Assembly (NCBI GenBank): GCA_009926705.1
Contig: RFOJ01000015.1
Coordinates: 1 to 11,542 of the forward strand
Length of the DNA: 11,542 nt
Reading direction: 5' to 3'
DNA from: Acidimicrobiia bacterium
Lineage (GTDB): Bacteria; Actinomycetota; Acidimicrobiia; Acidimicrobiales; Ilumatobacteraceae
Positions 1 through 7,553 of the stretch are shown piece after piece. Positions within the stretch are counted from its first letter, which is position 1; the number at the start of each line of letters is the position of its first letter. A program made the translations under genes and the position numbers. The notes under the pieces were generated by a model. The model did no database searches and was not told the DNA's origin. It was given only the letters and a program-made list of their open reading frames with translations.

Positions 1-1
1 T

Positions 2-3000
2 GCCAACGACTATGCCGAGTTGCACTGCCGCTCGCAGTTCTCGTTCTTGCACGGTGCGTCGTCGCCCGAGCGTCTCGTCGAAGTAGCCGGTCAACTCGGT
101 CTGAGCGCACTCGCGCTCACCGATCGACACGGGTTCTACGGCGTGGTGCGGTTCGCACAGGCGGCGCGCGACACCGGCGTGCGCACGGTGTTTGGCGCCG
201 AAATTTCGTGTGGGAACGGTGACATCGTCGTCATTGCCGACGGGCCGTCGGGTTATGTCGCTTTGTCGCAGGCGTTGACCGACGGTCAGCTCCGCGGGTC
301 GAAGTCGCAACCCATATTCGACGTCGAGTCACTCGCGCAACGCGTGAGCGGGGAGTGCTTCGTGCTCACTGGCGCACACGAAGGCCCGTTGGCACGCGCG
401 TTGCATGAGTCTGGTCCGTCGGCGGCGCGTCGCTCGCTGCAGCTGATGATCGATGCATTCGGTCGTGACCGCGTGCTCGTCGAAGTGTGGAACCACGGCG
501 ACCCGCTCGATGTATGGCGTAACGACGCGCTCGTCGCACTCGCCGCCGACTGTGATGTCGGGGTTGTCGCGACCAACGACGTGTCGTACGCGGTGCCCGC
601 CGACCACTCGTTGGCGTGCGCGCTTGCCGCAGTGCGCCATCGCTGCAGCCTCGACGAACTCGACCCGCGCCTGCCGCCCGCCGCCGGCGCGTGTTTGCGC
701 AGTGCGGCAGAGCAGCACCGCCGTTTCGCCCGCTATCCCGGCGTGGTGCAGCGTGCCGCCGAGATCGGTCGTGCCGCTGCATTCGACGTGTCGCTCATCG
801 CGCCGCGCTTGCCGCCGTACCCGTGCCCCGACGGGCTCTCAGAAATCCAGTTCTTGCGGCGCCTCGTCGAAGAAGGCGGTCGGCGCCGGTACGGCGAGCG
901 TCCGCTCGGCGCGCACGAAGACTTGTCGTTGCGCTCGCGAGCGTGGCGCACCATCGACCACGAACTCGACGTCATCGAGCGGCTCGGTTTCCCCGGCTAC
1001 TTCCTCGTGGTGTGGGACATCGTGCAGTTCTGCGAACGCAACGACATCCTCTGCCAGGGTCGCGGCAGCGCGGCGAACAGTGCCGTGTGTTTTTCGCTCG
1101 GCATCACCAAGGCCGACGCGGTGTCGCTCGGGTTGCTGTTCGAGAGGTTCTTGTCTGCCGAGCGCGACGGGCCGCCTGACATCGACCTCGACATTGAGAG
1201 CGACCGTCGCGAAGAAGTCATTCAGTACGTGTACGAGCGCTATGGCCGTCTGCGTGCAGCACAAGTCGCCAACGTCATCACGTACCGCGCGCGCTCTGCG
1301 GTGCGCGACATGTCGCGCGCTCTCGGGTACAGCGCCGCCGACCAAGACGCGTTCAGTCGTCGTTTTGATTCGTGGAGCCCGATCAAAGACCAGCGCGAAG
1401 TGACCGTGCCCGACCTGGTGGTGCAGTTGGCGCAACGCGTGCAAGATGCGCCGCGCCATCTCGGCATCCACTCAGGCGGCATGGTGATTTGCGACCGGCC
1501 CGTTAGCGAGGTGTGCCCAGTGGAGTGGGCGACTATGCCTGGTCGCAGCGTCTTGCAGTGGGACAAAGACGATTGCGCGGCGGTGAACCTCGTCAAGTTT
1601 GATCTGCTCGGCCTCGGCATGCTCTCGGCGTTGCATCGCGCCATCGACTACATCGCCGAGTTCCGCGGCCGTCGCATCGACTTGGCCGAGATTCCGCAAG
1701 AAGACGAGGTGTACGCGATGCTGTGCCGCGCCGACAGCGTCGGTGTGTTCCAGGTGGAGTCGCGTGCGCAGATGTCGACCCTGCCGCGCTTGAAGCCGCG
1801 CCGCTTCTATGACCTCGTCGTCGAAGTTGCGCTCATCCGTCCGGGGCCGATCCAAGGTGGATCCGTTCACCCGTACATCCGCCGCCGCAACGGGCAAGAA
1901 CCCGTTACCTACCTGCATCCGCTGTTGGAGAACAGCCTTGGCAAGACGCTCGGTGTGCCGCTCTTTCAAGAACAACTCATGCAGATGGCCATCGACGTCG
2001 CCGGTTTCACGCCGGCGCAAGCCGATGAACTTCGTCAGGCGATGGGGTCGAAGCGTTCGCGGGCACGCATGACGCGGTTGCGCGATCGGTTGTACGCAGG
2101 CATGGCGCAGCGCGGCATCACGGGCGACATCGCCGACGAGATCTACGACAAGATGGCAGCGTTCGCCAACTACGGCTTCCCCGAGAGTCACTCGGTGAGT
2201 TTCGCCTACCTCGTTTATTCGTCGTCGTGGATCAAGCTGCACGAGCCAGCCATCTTTTGTGCCGCGCTCATCAATTCGCAACCGATGGGGTTCTGGTCAC
2301 CGCACACCTTGGTGCAAGATGCGCGACGCCACGGCGTGGTGGTGCGCACGCCCGACATCAACGCATCGCGTGCCGGCGCGTGGCTCGAGCCGGATGCGCA
2401 GTCGACCAGCGGTCTTGCCGTGCGGCTCGGCGTCGGTTCGGTGCGCGGCATCGGCGACGACCTCGCCAATCGCATCGAAGCAGCGCGACCGTTCAACGAC
2501 GTCGAAGATCTCGTACGACGCGTGCCGGGCATCTCCGTGAAGCAACTCGAGGCACTCGCCACCGCCGGGGTGTTCGGCGAGTCGTTCGATGTGTCGCGGC
2601 GCACCGCGCTGTGGAACGCCGGTGCCGTGGTGGAGTCGTCACCCGACCGTCTGGCCGGTGTCGTCACCACGTCGACGCCGCACTTGCCCGGCATGCAACC
2701 AGTGGAAGAAGCAGTCGCTGACTTGTGGGCGACTGGCGTGTCGCCCGACGGTCACCCAACCACGTTCTTGCGCGACTCGTTGCGCGAACTCGGAGTACTC
2801 ACCGCGCAAGAACTGAACGAGCTCGCTGCCCGCGAACGCGAAGCTCGCGTGCTTGTCGCCGGCGTGGTGACGCATCGTCAGCGGCCGATGACCGCCAAAG
2901 GCACCACGTTTTTCAGTCTCGAAGACGAGACCGGACTCATGAACGTGCTGTGCTCGCGCGGCTGCTGGGTGCGCCACGCCGAAGTGTTGCGGCGGGCGAG

Positions 3001-3115
3001 CGCACTGCTCGTGCGCGGTCGCGTGGAGTACGCAGAAGGCGTGGTCAACGTGATCGGGGAGCAGTTCACTGAGTTGCGCGTGCCGATACGCATGGCTGCG
3101 CGCGACTTTCGCTAG
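2..3115 (+). CDS. dnaE2: Error-prone DNA polymerase DnaE2 (ImuC), 5'-truncated by window edge
   Basis: C-family DNA polymerase that performs mutagenic translesion synthesis, known to work with ImuA'/ImuB and the beta clamp. The reading frame is open from base 2 (ANDYAELHCRSQFSF), and YAELH is typical DnaE2 sequence before the PHP domain, so the TTG at 20 is internal and the true start lies upstream. Numbering from base 2, a PHP-like domain covers about residues 1-230. The polymerase core carries GRGSAANS and PDIDLDIES (Asp codons at 1178, 1184, 1190), and the likely third catalytic Asp lies in VKFDLLGLG (codon at 1601). The DnaE2-type NYGFPESHSVSFAYLVYSSS block is near 2170-2228. Helix-hairpin-helix repeats follow (about 2415-2590), then an OB fold (about 2850-3090). 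The C terminus ends ARDFR, as I recall for actinobacterial DnaE2, so the 3' end is complete. About 1037 residues are present, close to family length. The PHP metal site is degenerate. Any LexA site or imuA/imuB partner would be upstream, out of view. Replicative DnaE1 is unlikely given the DnaE2-specific blocks. Confidence 0.96.
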   Translation, partial: ANDYAELHCRSQFSFLHGASSPERLVEVAGQLGLSALALTDRHGFYGVVRFAQAARDTGVRTVFGAEISCGNGDIVVIADGPSGYVALSQALTDGQLRGSKSQPIFDVESLAQRVSGECFVLTGAHEGPLARALHESGPSAARRSLQLMIDAFGRDRVLVEVWNHGDPLDVWRNDALVALAADCDVGVVATNDVSYAVPADHSLACALAAVRHRCSLDELDPRLPPAAGACLRSAAEQHRRFARYPGVVQRAAEIGRAAAFDVSLIAPRLPPYPCPDGLSEIQFLRRLVEEGGRRRYGERPLGAHEDLSLRSRAWRTIDHELDVIERLGFPGYFLVVWDIVQFCERNDILCQGRGSAANSAVCFSLGITKADAVSLGLLFERFLSAERDGPPDIDLDIESDRREEVIQYVYERYGRLRAAQVANVITYRARSAVRDMSRALGYSAADQDAFSRRFDSWSPIKDQREVTVPDLVVQLAQRVQDAPRHLGIHSGGMVICDRPVSEVCPVEWATMPGRSVLQWDKDDCAAVNLVKFDLLGLGMLSALHRAIDYIAEFRGRRIDLAEIPQEDEVYAMLCRADSVGVFQVESRAQMSTLPRLKPRRFYDLVVEVALIRPGPIQGGSVHPYIRRRNGQEPVTYLHPLLENSLGKTLGVPLFQEQLMQMAIDVAGFTPAQADELRQAMGSKRSRARMTRLRDRLYAGMAQRGITGDIADEIYDKMAAFANYGFPESHSVSFAYLVYSSSWIKLHEPAIFCAALINSQPMGFWSPHTLVQDARRHGVVVRTPDINASRAGAWLEPDAQSTSGLAVRLGVGSVRGIGDDLANRIEAARPFNDVEDLVRRVPGISVKQLEALATAGVFGESFDVSRRTALWNAGAVVESSPDRLAGVVTTSTPHLPGMQPVEEAVADLWATGVSPDGHPTTFLRDSLRELGVLTAQELNELAAREREARVLVAGVVTHRQRPMTAKGTTFFSLEDETGLMNVLCSRGCWVRHAEVLRRASALLVRGRVEYAEGVVNVIGEQFTELRVPIRMAARDFR

Positions 3116-3148
3116 TCGCGAGACCTCTCTTGGTCGCCCGATTCTCGC
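3101..3148. terminator. Possible bidirectional terminator between convergent genes
   Basis: The 32-bp gap between dnaE2 and the DUF3039 gene has short stems. CGCGAC (3101-3106) pairs with GTCGCG (3115-3120) around an 8-nt loop spanning the dnaE2 stop. Alternatively, GCGAGA (3118-3123) pairs with TCTCGC (3143-3148), and GACC (3122-3125) could pair with GGTC (3132-3135). There is no T-tract on either strand. The convergent position makes termination plausible, but the stems are short and compete with each other. Confidence 0.3.
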
Positions 3149-3155
3149 TAGTCGC
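3109..3155. repeat. 11-bp direct repeat at both convergent stop codons
   Basis: The 11-mer TCGCTAGTCGC occurs at 3109-3119 and again at 3145-3155, a period of 36 bp. The first copy contains the TAG stop of dnaE2 (3113-3115). The second contains CTA (3148-3150), which is the TAG stop of the DUF3039 gene on the other strand. The flanking bases differ. It may be a small tandem duplication or chance. Confidence 0.5.
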
Positions 3156-3465
3156 TCGGCGTCTCGTTCAGGCCGTCGTTGAATGCACGGTACGTGTCGT
3201 AGATGTCCTTGCACTTGGCACACAACGGCAGTTGCTTCGGATCGCGCGACGGAACCCAGCGATGACCGCACAACGCTTCGAGCGGCGTGCCTTCGATGCG
3301 TGCCTGCAACACTTTCGCTGCAGCCGACTCGTCGCCGTTCGTCTTCACGATGTGCGCGCACTCCGGGTCGCCGGTCTGCGGCACTCGGTCGAGATCGGGG
3401 CGGGTCGTTTCAACCGGCGCGGTGGTCGACACCTGCACGGACAACGTTGCGTTCACCCGAGTCAT
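3148..3465 (-). CDS. DUF3039 family protein, small zinc-ribbon-like
   Basis: A 105-residue protein of an actinobacterial family of unknown function. The recognisable core is ALCGHRWVPSRDP, followed by PLCAKCKDIY. C66, C82 and C85, with H38 in the upstream CAHIV, are candidate metal ligands; zinc binding is my inference from the CxxC spacing. The first 30 or so residues are Thr/Val-rich and look disordered, and there is no signal peptide or membrane segment. The ATG at 3465 overlaps by 4 bp (ATGA) the TGA of the C-terminal frame of the upstream rhomboid gene, which suggests translational coupling and supports both the start and that frame. It is the last gene of the minus-strand operon and converges on dnaE2. 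The family assignment is fairly firm, but the function is unknown and context gives no clear role. Confidence 0.85.
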   Translation of the reverse strand: MTRVNATLSVQVSTTAPVETTRPDLDRVPQTGDPECAHIVKTNGDESAAAKVLQARIEGTPLEALCGHRWVPSRDPKQLPLCAKCKDIYDTYRAFNDGLNETPSD

Positions 3466-4270
3466 CCCCCAACGAATGCGACGGCCACCGCGACGCAGGC
3501 TGCACTTGCTGCAAGCGGCACGACGACGCTTGCCCATGCCGGCACGTGCCACGAACGCGGCGCGAGCGAGAGCACACCGACGAGCGCGCCGACTGCTGCA
3601 CCGCCGAAGTGTCCACCCACCGACACGCCCGGCACCGCGAGCGTGAACATCCGAGCCCGGTGCGCAGCGGGTTGATGCCGCGCTGGCCGACACCGACGAC
3701 GCTCGCGGCCATGAGGCCGAACACCGCACCAGACGCGCCACCCGTCGCCGCGTCGGGAGACAGCAGCAGTGCGCCGAGCGAACCGCCGAGCAGTGACGCA
3801 AAGTAGAGCAGCGAGAACCGGAGCGAACCGATGGCTGGTTCGACCAGCCGGCTGAGTTGGTACAGCAGCAACATGTTGAAGCCGACGTGGATGACGCCGA
3901 AATGCACGAAGCCGCACGAAATGAGCCGGTACCACTCGCCCTGCTCCAAGAACACACGAGAGATGACGAACGACATCGTGCGGTCGCTCTCGGTGCTGCC
4001 GAACATCACCGAACCCACTTCGCCGAGCGTCATCCAGATGAAGATGCCGACGTTGACGGCAATCAGCAAGTTGCTGGCAAAAAACGGCGGGGTGGAGGCG
4101 AATCGGCGCGATGGACGGCGCAATTCGAACGGAACTCGCGGCTCTGCGCGGCGTTCACCTCGCGCCCGTGACCGCTTGTCTCGCGGTCGCGTTCCGCTCG
4201 GTGGCGTGTCGGCGTAGGGCAGGTCGCGCTGCGGGTCGGGCGGCGGAAACTGCGGTGGGGGAAGGCTCAC
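3462..4270 (-). pseudogene. Rhomboid-family intramembrane serine protease, frameshifted
   Basis: Rhomboids cleave membrane proteins within the bilayer using a Ser-His dyad. From the GTG at 4270, the first frame gives a Pro/Arg-rich cytoplasmic stretch (about residues 1-60), a first membrane segment (68-83), the rhomboid HxxxxHxxxN pattern (H123, H128, N132), further hydrophobic segments, and GGASGAVFGL with the nucleophile S180. After NPLRTGLG (residue 207, near base 3650) this frame turns into Cys/Arg/Ser-rich non-membrane sequence running to 3410. The true C terminus (FTLAVPGVSVGGHFGG with the catalytic His at codon 3611-3609, then a last membrane segment) resumes in another frame from about 3650 and stops at TGA 3464-3462. 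Most of the membrane segment expected between Ser and His is also missing, by my estimate six to nine residues, so the lesion looks like a small out-of-frame deletion rather than a single miscalled base. The GTG lies 1 nt past the epimerase stop, and the gene's end overlaps the DUF3039 start. It could still be an assembly artefact. Confidence 0.75.
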
Positions 4271-4271
4271 G

Positions 4272-5249
4272 TCAGCGTGGCGGCGCTTCGGCGATCGCGC
4301 GATTGGCGAGGTACCAAGTGACCGTCTCGCGCAGGCCGTCTTCGAACGATGTGCTCGCGTGCCAACCAATCGTCGATTCGGCGCGTGATGCGTCGACTCG
4401 ACGTCGCGGTTGGCCGTCGGGCTTACTCGAGTCCCACACCAAGTCACCGTCGAATCCGACGACGCGTGCGATGGTTTCGGCGGTCTCGCGGATGGTGATC
4501 TCACGGTTGTTGCCGAGGTTGATCGGCTCCGTGCCGTCGTGCAGCTCGGCAGCGAGCACAATCGCGGCTGCCGCGTCGCTCACGTAGAGATAGTCGCGGC
4601 TCGCCGCACCGGTGCCCCAGACGTGCACTTTGTCGACGCCGCGCTCTTTGGCTTCGACACATTTCTTGATGAGTGCGGGGATGACGTGCGAGACCGACTC
4701 GTGGAACTTGTCGCCTGGCCCGTACAAGTTGGTGGGAATGACGAACGCGAAACGCTGGCCGTACTGCTGGTTGTTCACCTGCGCGTGCACGAGCAGCGCC
4801 TTTTTGGCGATGCCGTACGGCGCGTTCGTCTCCTCGGGGTAGCCGTCCCAGATCGACTCCTCGCGGAAGGGCACGGGCGTGAACTTCGGGTAGCTGCACA
4901 CCGTGCCGAGGATCGTGGTCTTCTCGACGCCAGCGGTTCGCGCTGCCTCGATGACGTTGACTCCCATCTGCAAGTTGTCGAGGAAGAGGGGTGCCGGCTC
5001 GGCCTGGTTGTAGCCGATGCCGCCGACTCGGGCGGCCAGATGAATGACATGACTCGGCCGGTGCGAGGCGAAGTACTGCTCGGCGACGCCGTGCTTGGTG
5101 AGGTCGTGCTCGGCGTGACGCGGCACGACGACGCGTGCACCAGACGACTCGAGTCGTCGCACGACGTGGCTGCCGAGAAATCCGGCGCCGCCCGTGACGA
5201 CGACGGTGCGGTTGCGCCAGAACGAAGGGTTGGTGGGCGGAACGCTCAC
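4272..5249 (-). CDS. fcl: GDP-L-fucose synthase-like NAD(P)-dependent epimerase/reductase
   Basis: A short-chain dehydrogenase/reductase of 325 residues. Fcl converts GDP-4-keto-6-deoxy-mannose to GDP-L-fucose with NADPH in the cytoplasm. The N-terminal Rossmann motif is TGGAGFLGS (G20, G23, G26), followed by HLAARVGGI (70-78). The catalytic YxxxK is YGIAK (Y145, K149). LGTVCSYPKF places C118 where the E. coli enzyme has its catalytic Cys, and FHESVSHVIP places H188 where E. coli has its catalytic His. The usual active-site Ser is replaced by T116. Length matches the family. The GTG start at 5249 has GGAG five bases upstream and begins just before the Rossmann strand. It is the first gene of the minus-strand operon and diverges from the glycosyltransferase operon, fitting a nucleotide-sugar role. 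The GDP-mannose 4,6-dehydratase that would supply its substrate is not in the window, so a related deoxyhexose product is possible. Confidence 0.82.
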   Translation of the reverse strand: MSVPPTNPSFWRNRTVVVTGGAGFLGSHVVRRLESSGARVVVPRHAEHDLTKHGVAEQYFASHRPSHVIHLAARVGGIGYNQAEPAPLFLDNLQMGVNVIEAARTAGVEKTTILGTVCSYPKFTPVPFREESIWDGYPEETNAPYGIAKKALLVHAQVNNQQYGQRFAFVIPTNLYGPGDKFHESVSHVIPALIKKCVEAKERGVDKVHVWGTGAASRDYLYVSDAAAAIVLAAELHDGTEPINLGNNREITIRETAETIARVVGFDGDLVWDSSKPDGQPRRRVDASRAESTIGWHASTSFEDGLRETVTWYLANRAIAEAPPR

Positions 5250-5293
5250 GGTGGCTCCAGCGTATGCGAGCGACCACCGACAGAATGGGGTAG
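5250..5293. promoter_or_regulatory. 44-bp divergent intergenic region, presumed promoters for both operons
   Basis: This is the only non-coding DNA between the divergent epimerase and glycosyltransferase operons, so promoters for both should lie here or extend into the coding ends. A Shine-Dalgarno GGAG for the epimerase is visible on the minus strand (5258-5255). On the plus strand, GGGGTAG lies directly before the ATG at 5294. A weak -10-like CAGAAT (5281-5286) is present, but no convincing -35 element or operator is seen. Confidence 0.4.
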
Positions 5294-6403
5294 ATGAATC
5301 GTGTGCGCGTGGCGCTCACCTTCGAGCAGTGCTGGCGCGAGACCCCCGGAGGTACGGGCATCGCCGCCGTCGAGCTCGGTCGGGCGCTCGCCGTTCGCGA
5401 CGACGTCGACGTGATCGGCGTCGCGGGGCGTCACCGCGGTGCCGCGACGCCGGGCTACGAGCCGACGGTCGCAGTGCGGCAACTGCCGATTGGGGGCCCG
5501 CTCCTCGTCGAGGCATCACTGCGACTCGGTTGGCCGCGCATCGAGTCGGCGAGCGGCCCAGTCGACGTGCAGCATGCGACGAGCATCATTCCCTTTGCTT
5601 CGTCGGCGCAGCTCCCGCTCGTCGTCACCGTGCACGACCTGGCGTTCTTGCACCACCCGCAGTTCTTCACCGCGCGCGGCCGACGTGTGTTCGCGCGCGC
5701 ACTCGACACCGTGAAGCGGCGTGCCACGTTGGTGCTCTGCTCGTCGCGGGCGACGCTCGACGACTGCGCAGCGAATGGTTTCGATTCCGACCGGCTGCGA
5801 CTCGTGCCCCTCGGCGTGCGAGTGCAGACAGCGTCGAAGACGCAGGTCGCCGAAGCCCGCGCGAAGCTGAGCCTCCCGCCGGAGTACCTGCTCTTCGTCG
5901 GCACGCTCGAACCGCGAAAAAACTTGTCGCGTCTGCTCGACGCTCACCGCTTACTCGGTGCTGCAGTGCCGCCGCTTGTCATTGCCGGTGCTGCAGGGTG
6001 GGGCGACGAAGATCTCGCATCGCAAGTAGCGGCCGCCGACAACGTCATCTTCGTCGGGCATGTCGAGTCGCACGATCTTCCGGCGCTCTATGCCGGTGCA
6101 ACTGCGCTGTGTTATCCGTCGCTCATGGAGGGCTTTGGGCTTCCGGTGCTGGAGGCGATGTCGCAAGGCACGCCTGTCGTGACGAGCATCGGCACGTCGA
6201 CCGAGGAAGTTGCCGGCGGCGCGGCGGTGCTCGTCGATCCGCTCTCCGTGGAGTCGATCGCTGAGGGTATTCGAGACGCACTGTCGCGCCGAAGCGAGTT
6301 GTCGCAGCTCGGCCACGAACGTGCCAAGGGAGCCACATGGGAAGCGACGGCGAGCCTCGTCGTGCGCGCCTACCGCGACGCCGTGGAGATGGGCGCTCGA
6401 TGA
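5294..6403 (+). CDS. GT4-type glycosyltransferase (first of three)
   Basis: A 369-residue retaining glycosyltransferase with a GT-B fold (two Rossmann-like domains), which transfers a sugar from a nucleotide donor, probably at the cytoplasmic face of the membrane. The N-terminal half has a glycine-containing acceptor-side loop (TPGGTGIAAVEL, near residue 20) and the TVHDLAFLHHP block (112-122) seen in mannosyltransferase-like GT4 enzymes. The donor-binding half starts with LLFVGTLEPRKN (199-210). The GT4 E-x7-E motif is EGFGLPVLE (E279, E287). There is no clear transmembrane segment. The ATG at 5294 sits just downstream of a G-rich sequence, and its protein begins at the first beta strand. 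It opens the plus-strand operon shared with two more glycosyltransferases and a GDP-mannose pyrophosphorylase, which hints at a GDP-sugar donor. Donor, acceptor and linkage cannot be read from sequence. Confidence 0.9.
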   Translation: MNRVRVALTFEQCWRETPGGTGIAAVELGRALAVRDDVDVIGVAGRHRGAATPGYEPTVAVRQLPIGGPLLVEASLRLGWPRIESASGPVDVQHATSIIPFASSAQLPLVVTVHDLAFLHHPQFFTARGRRVFARALDTVKRRATLVLCSSRATLDDCAANGFDSDRLRLVPLGVRVQTASKTQVAEARAKLSLPPEYLLFVGTLEPRKNLSRLLDAHRLLGAAVPPLVIAGAAGWGDEDLASQVAAADNVIFVGHVESHDLPALYAGATALCYPSLMEGFGLPVLEAMSQGTPVVTSIGTSTEEVAGGAAVLVDPLSVESIAEGIRDALSRRSELSQLGHERAKGATWEATASLVVRAYRDAVEMGAR

Positions 6404-6438
6404 GAACGTTGATCGGCGCAAGTTGGTGTGCTCGATGA
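6400..6438 (+). other. 12-codon relay ORF linking two glycosyltransferase genes
   Basis: An ATG at 6400 overlaps the TGA of the first glycosyltransferase gene (ATGA), reads MRTLIGASWCAR, and stops at TGA 6436-6438, which itself overlaps the ATG (6435) of the second. GGAG lies 11 bases before this ATG, whereas the second glycosyltransferase has no clear ribosome binding site of its own. The 9-mer GCTCGATGA is present at both junctions (6395-6403 and 6430-6438). It could carry ribosomes across the gap by re-initiation, or it could be chance. Confidence 0.25.
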
Positions 6439-7553
6439 CGCGCATCGCCGTGAACATGCTCTGGTGCCGTCACGGGCGCGTCGGTGGATCAGAGCAGTAT
6501 CTCGTGCGCCAATTGCTCGGATTGCACCAAGCGTCGAATAACGAGTTTGATGTTGACGTCTTTGCTCCGCGCGGTTTTGCGTCGGCGCATCCACAACTTG
6601 CGAGTGTCGTCTCAATTCACGAGTCGAAGACGGCGCAGAACCTCCGCCCGTTGCGAGTGCTCAGTGAGTCGACGTGGCTCGCCTCGCGTGCGCGCGGTGC
6701 GCACCTCGTGCACCACGGCGGCGGAACGGTTCCTGCGCGCAGTCCGCAACCGGCGCTTCTCACGATTCACGACCTGCAGTACCTCGTGTATCCCCAGTAC
6801 TTCTCTCGAGTGAAGCTCGCGTACTTGTCGCTGCGGCTCCCCGCGTCGGCAAAGCGGGCGCGTCACATCGTGGTGCCGAGCGAATACGTGCGCAGCACAG
6901 TTATCGATCGGCTCGGTGTGCAACCAGCCGACGTGAGCGTGGTTCGTCATGGCATCGAAGCCGGTCTCGGTTCGGCCAGCACGAGTGAGCAGCAGTTACG
7001 TGCGCGATTCGGTCTCACTGCGGCCCACGTACTCGCGTATCCAGCGGTCACACACCCGCACAAGAACCATCTTTTTCTCTGCGACCTCGTGGCCGGGCCG
7101 TTGCGCAATCGCGACGTGCAGGTCGTGTGCGCGGGCGGGCAAGGTCGCGGCCACGAAGCGTTGCAACGACGCATCGCCGAGTCGGGGCTCTCCGACCGAG
7201 TGAAGCTCGTCGGTCGCCTGAACGACGCCGACCGCGACGGTTTGCTCGCGATGGCTGCCGCGCTCGTCTTCCCCAGTTCGTACGAAGGGTTCGGTGCACC
7301 CGTTATCGAAGCGATGGCGCTCGGGGCGCCAGTGATTGCTTCAAATCTGACGGCATTGCCTGAGGTGGTCGCCGACGCAGGACAAGTGCTCACTCTCGAT
7401 GCGGCTGCGTGGGCCGCGGCCGTCGATCATGCGATTGCCAACCGCGAGCATTGGCGTACCCGTGGCGCGGCGCGAGCGGCAACGTTCCGCGCGGTCGACT
7501 CCGGCAGCGACTTGGCTGTCGCATACCGAAAGACTTTGGGGGAGCGCGCATGA
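6435..7553 (+). CDS. GT4-type glycosyltransferase (second of three)
   Basis: A 372-residue GT-B glycosyltransferase. It begins MTRIAVNMLWCRHGRVGGSE; the GGSEQYL loop near residue 18 is typical of the acceptor-side glycine loop of GT4 enzymes. A TIHDLQYLVYPQYF block matches the corresponding block of its upstream neighbour, suggesting the two are related. The donor domain has YPAVTHPHKNH (202-212) and the E-x7-E motif EGFGAPVIE (E284, E292), followed by MALGAPVIASN. The ATG at 6435 is chosen because the Rossmann strand starts two codons later. In-frame GTG (6426) and TTG (6423) exist, and none of the three has a good Shine-Dalgarno sequence. The gene follows its neighbour by 31 bases and overlaps the next by 4. 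A role in building a surface glycan is inferred from context; specificity is unknown. Confidence 0.88.
   Translation: MTRIAVNMLWCRHGRVGGSEQYLVRQLLGLHQASNNEFDVDVFAPRGFASAHPQLASVVSIHESKTAQNLRPLRVLSESTWLASRARGAHLVHHGGGTVPARSPQPALLTIHDLQYLVYPQYFSRVKLAYLSLRLPASAKRARHIVVPSEYVRSTVIDRLGVQPADVSVVRHGIEAGLGSASTSEQQLRARFGLTAAHVLAYPAVTHPHKNHLFLCDLVAGPLRNRDVQVVCAGGQGRGHEALQRRIAESGLSDRVKLVGRLNDADRDGLLAMAAALVFPSSYEGFGAPVIEAMALGAPVIASNLTALPEVVADAGQVLTLDAAAWAAAVDHAIANREHWRTRGAARAATFRAVDSGSDLAVAYRKTLGERA

Noticed and set aside
20..22. TTG at 20 as the start of dnaE2
   Set aside because: The frame stays open to the left edge and encodes YAEL, which belongs to the conserved DnaE2 N-terminal block, so the real start is upstream.
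3410..3650. C-terminal tail of the rhomboid first frame as a genuine extension
   Set aside because: After NPLRTGLG the sequence is Cys/Arg/Ser-rich with no membrane segment, while the other frame carries the rhomboid His motif and last helix. It is out-of-frame read-through.
3640..3660. Programmed frameshift in the rhomboid gene
   Set aside because: There is no slippery heptamer or obvious stimulating structure at the junction, and even a shifted product would lack most of a membrane helix, so a deletion explains it better.
4410..5297. A 295-codon plus-strand open frame opposite the epimerase gene
   Set aside because: It mirrors the minus-strand epimerase, which has clear catalytic motifs and a Shine-Dalgarno. 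Its translation has no recognisable domain; long antisense frames are expected in GC-rich codon usage.
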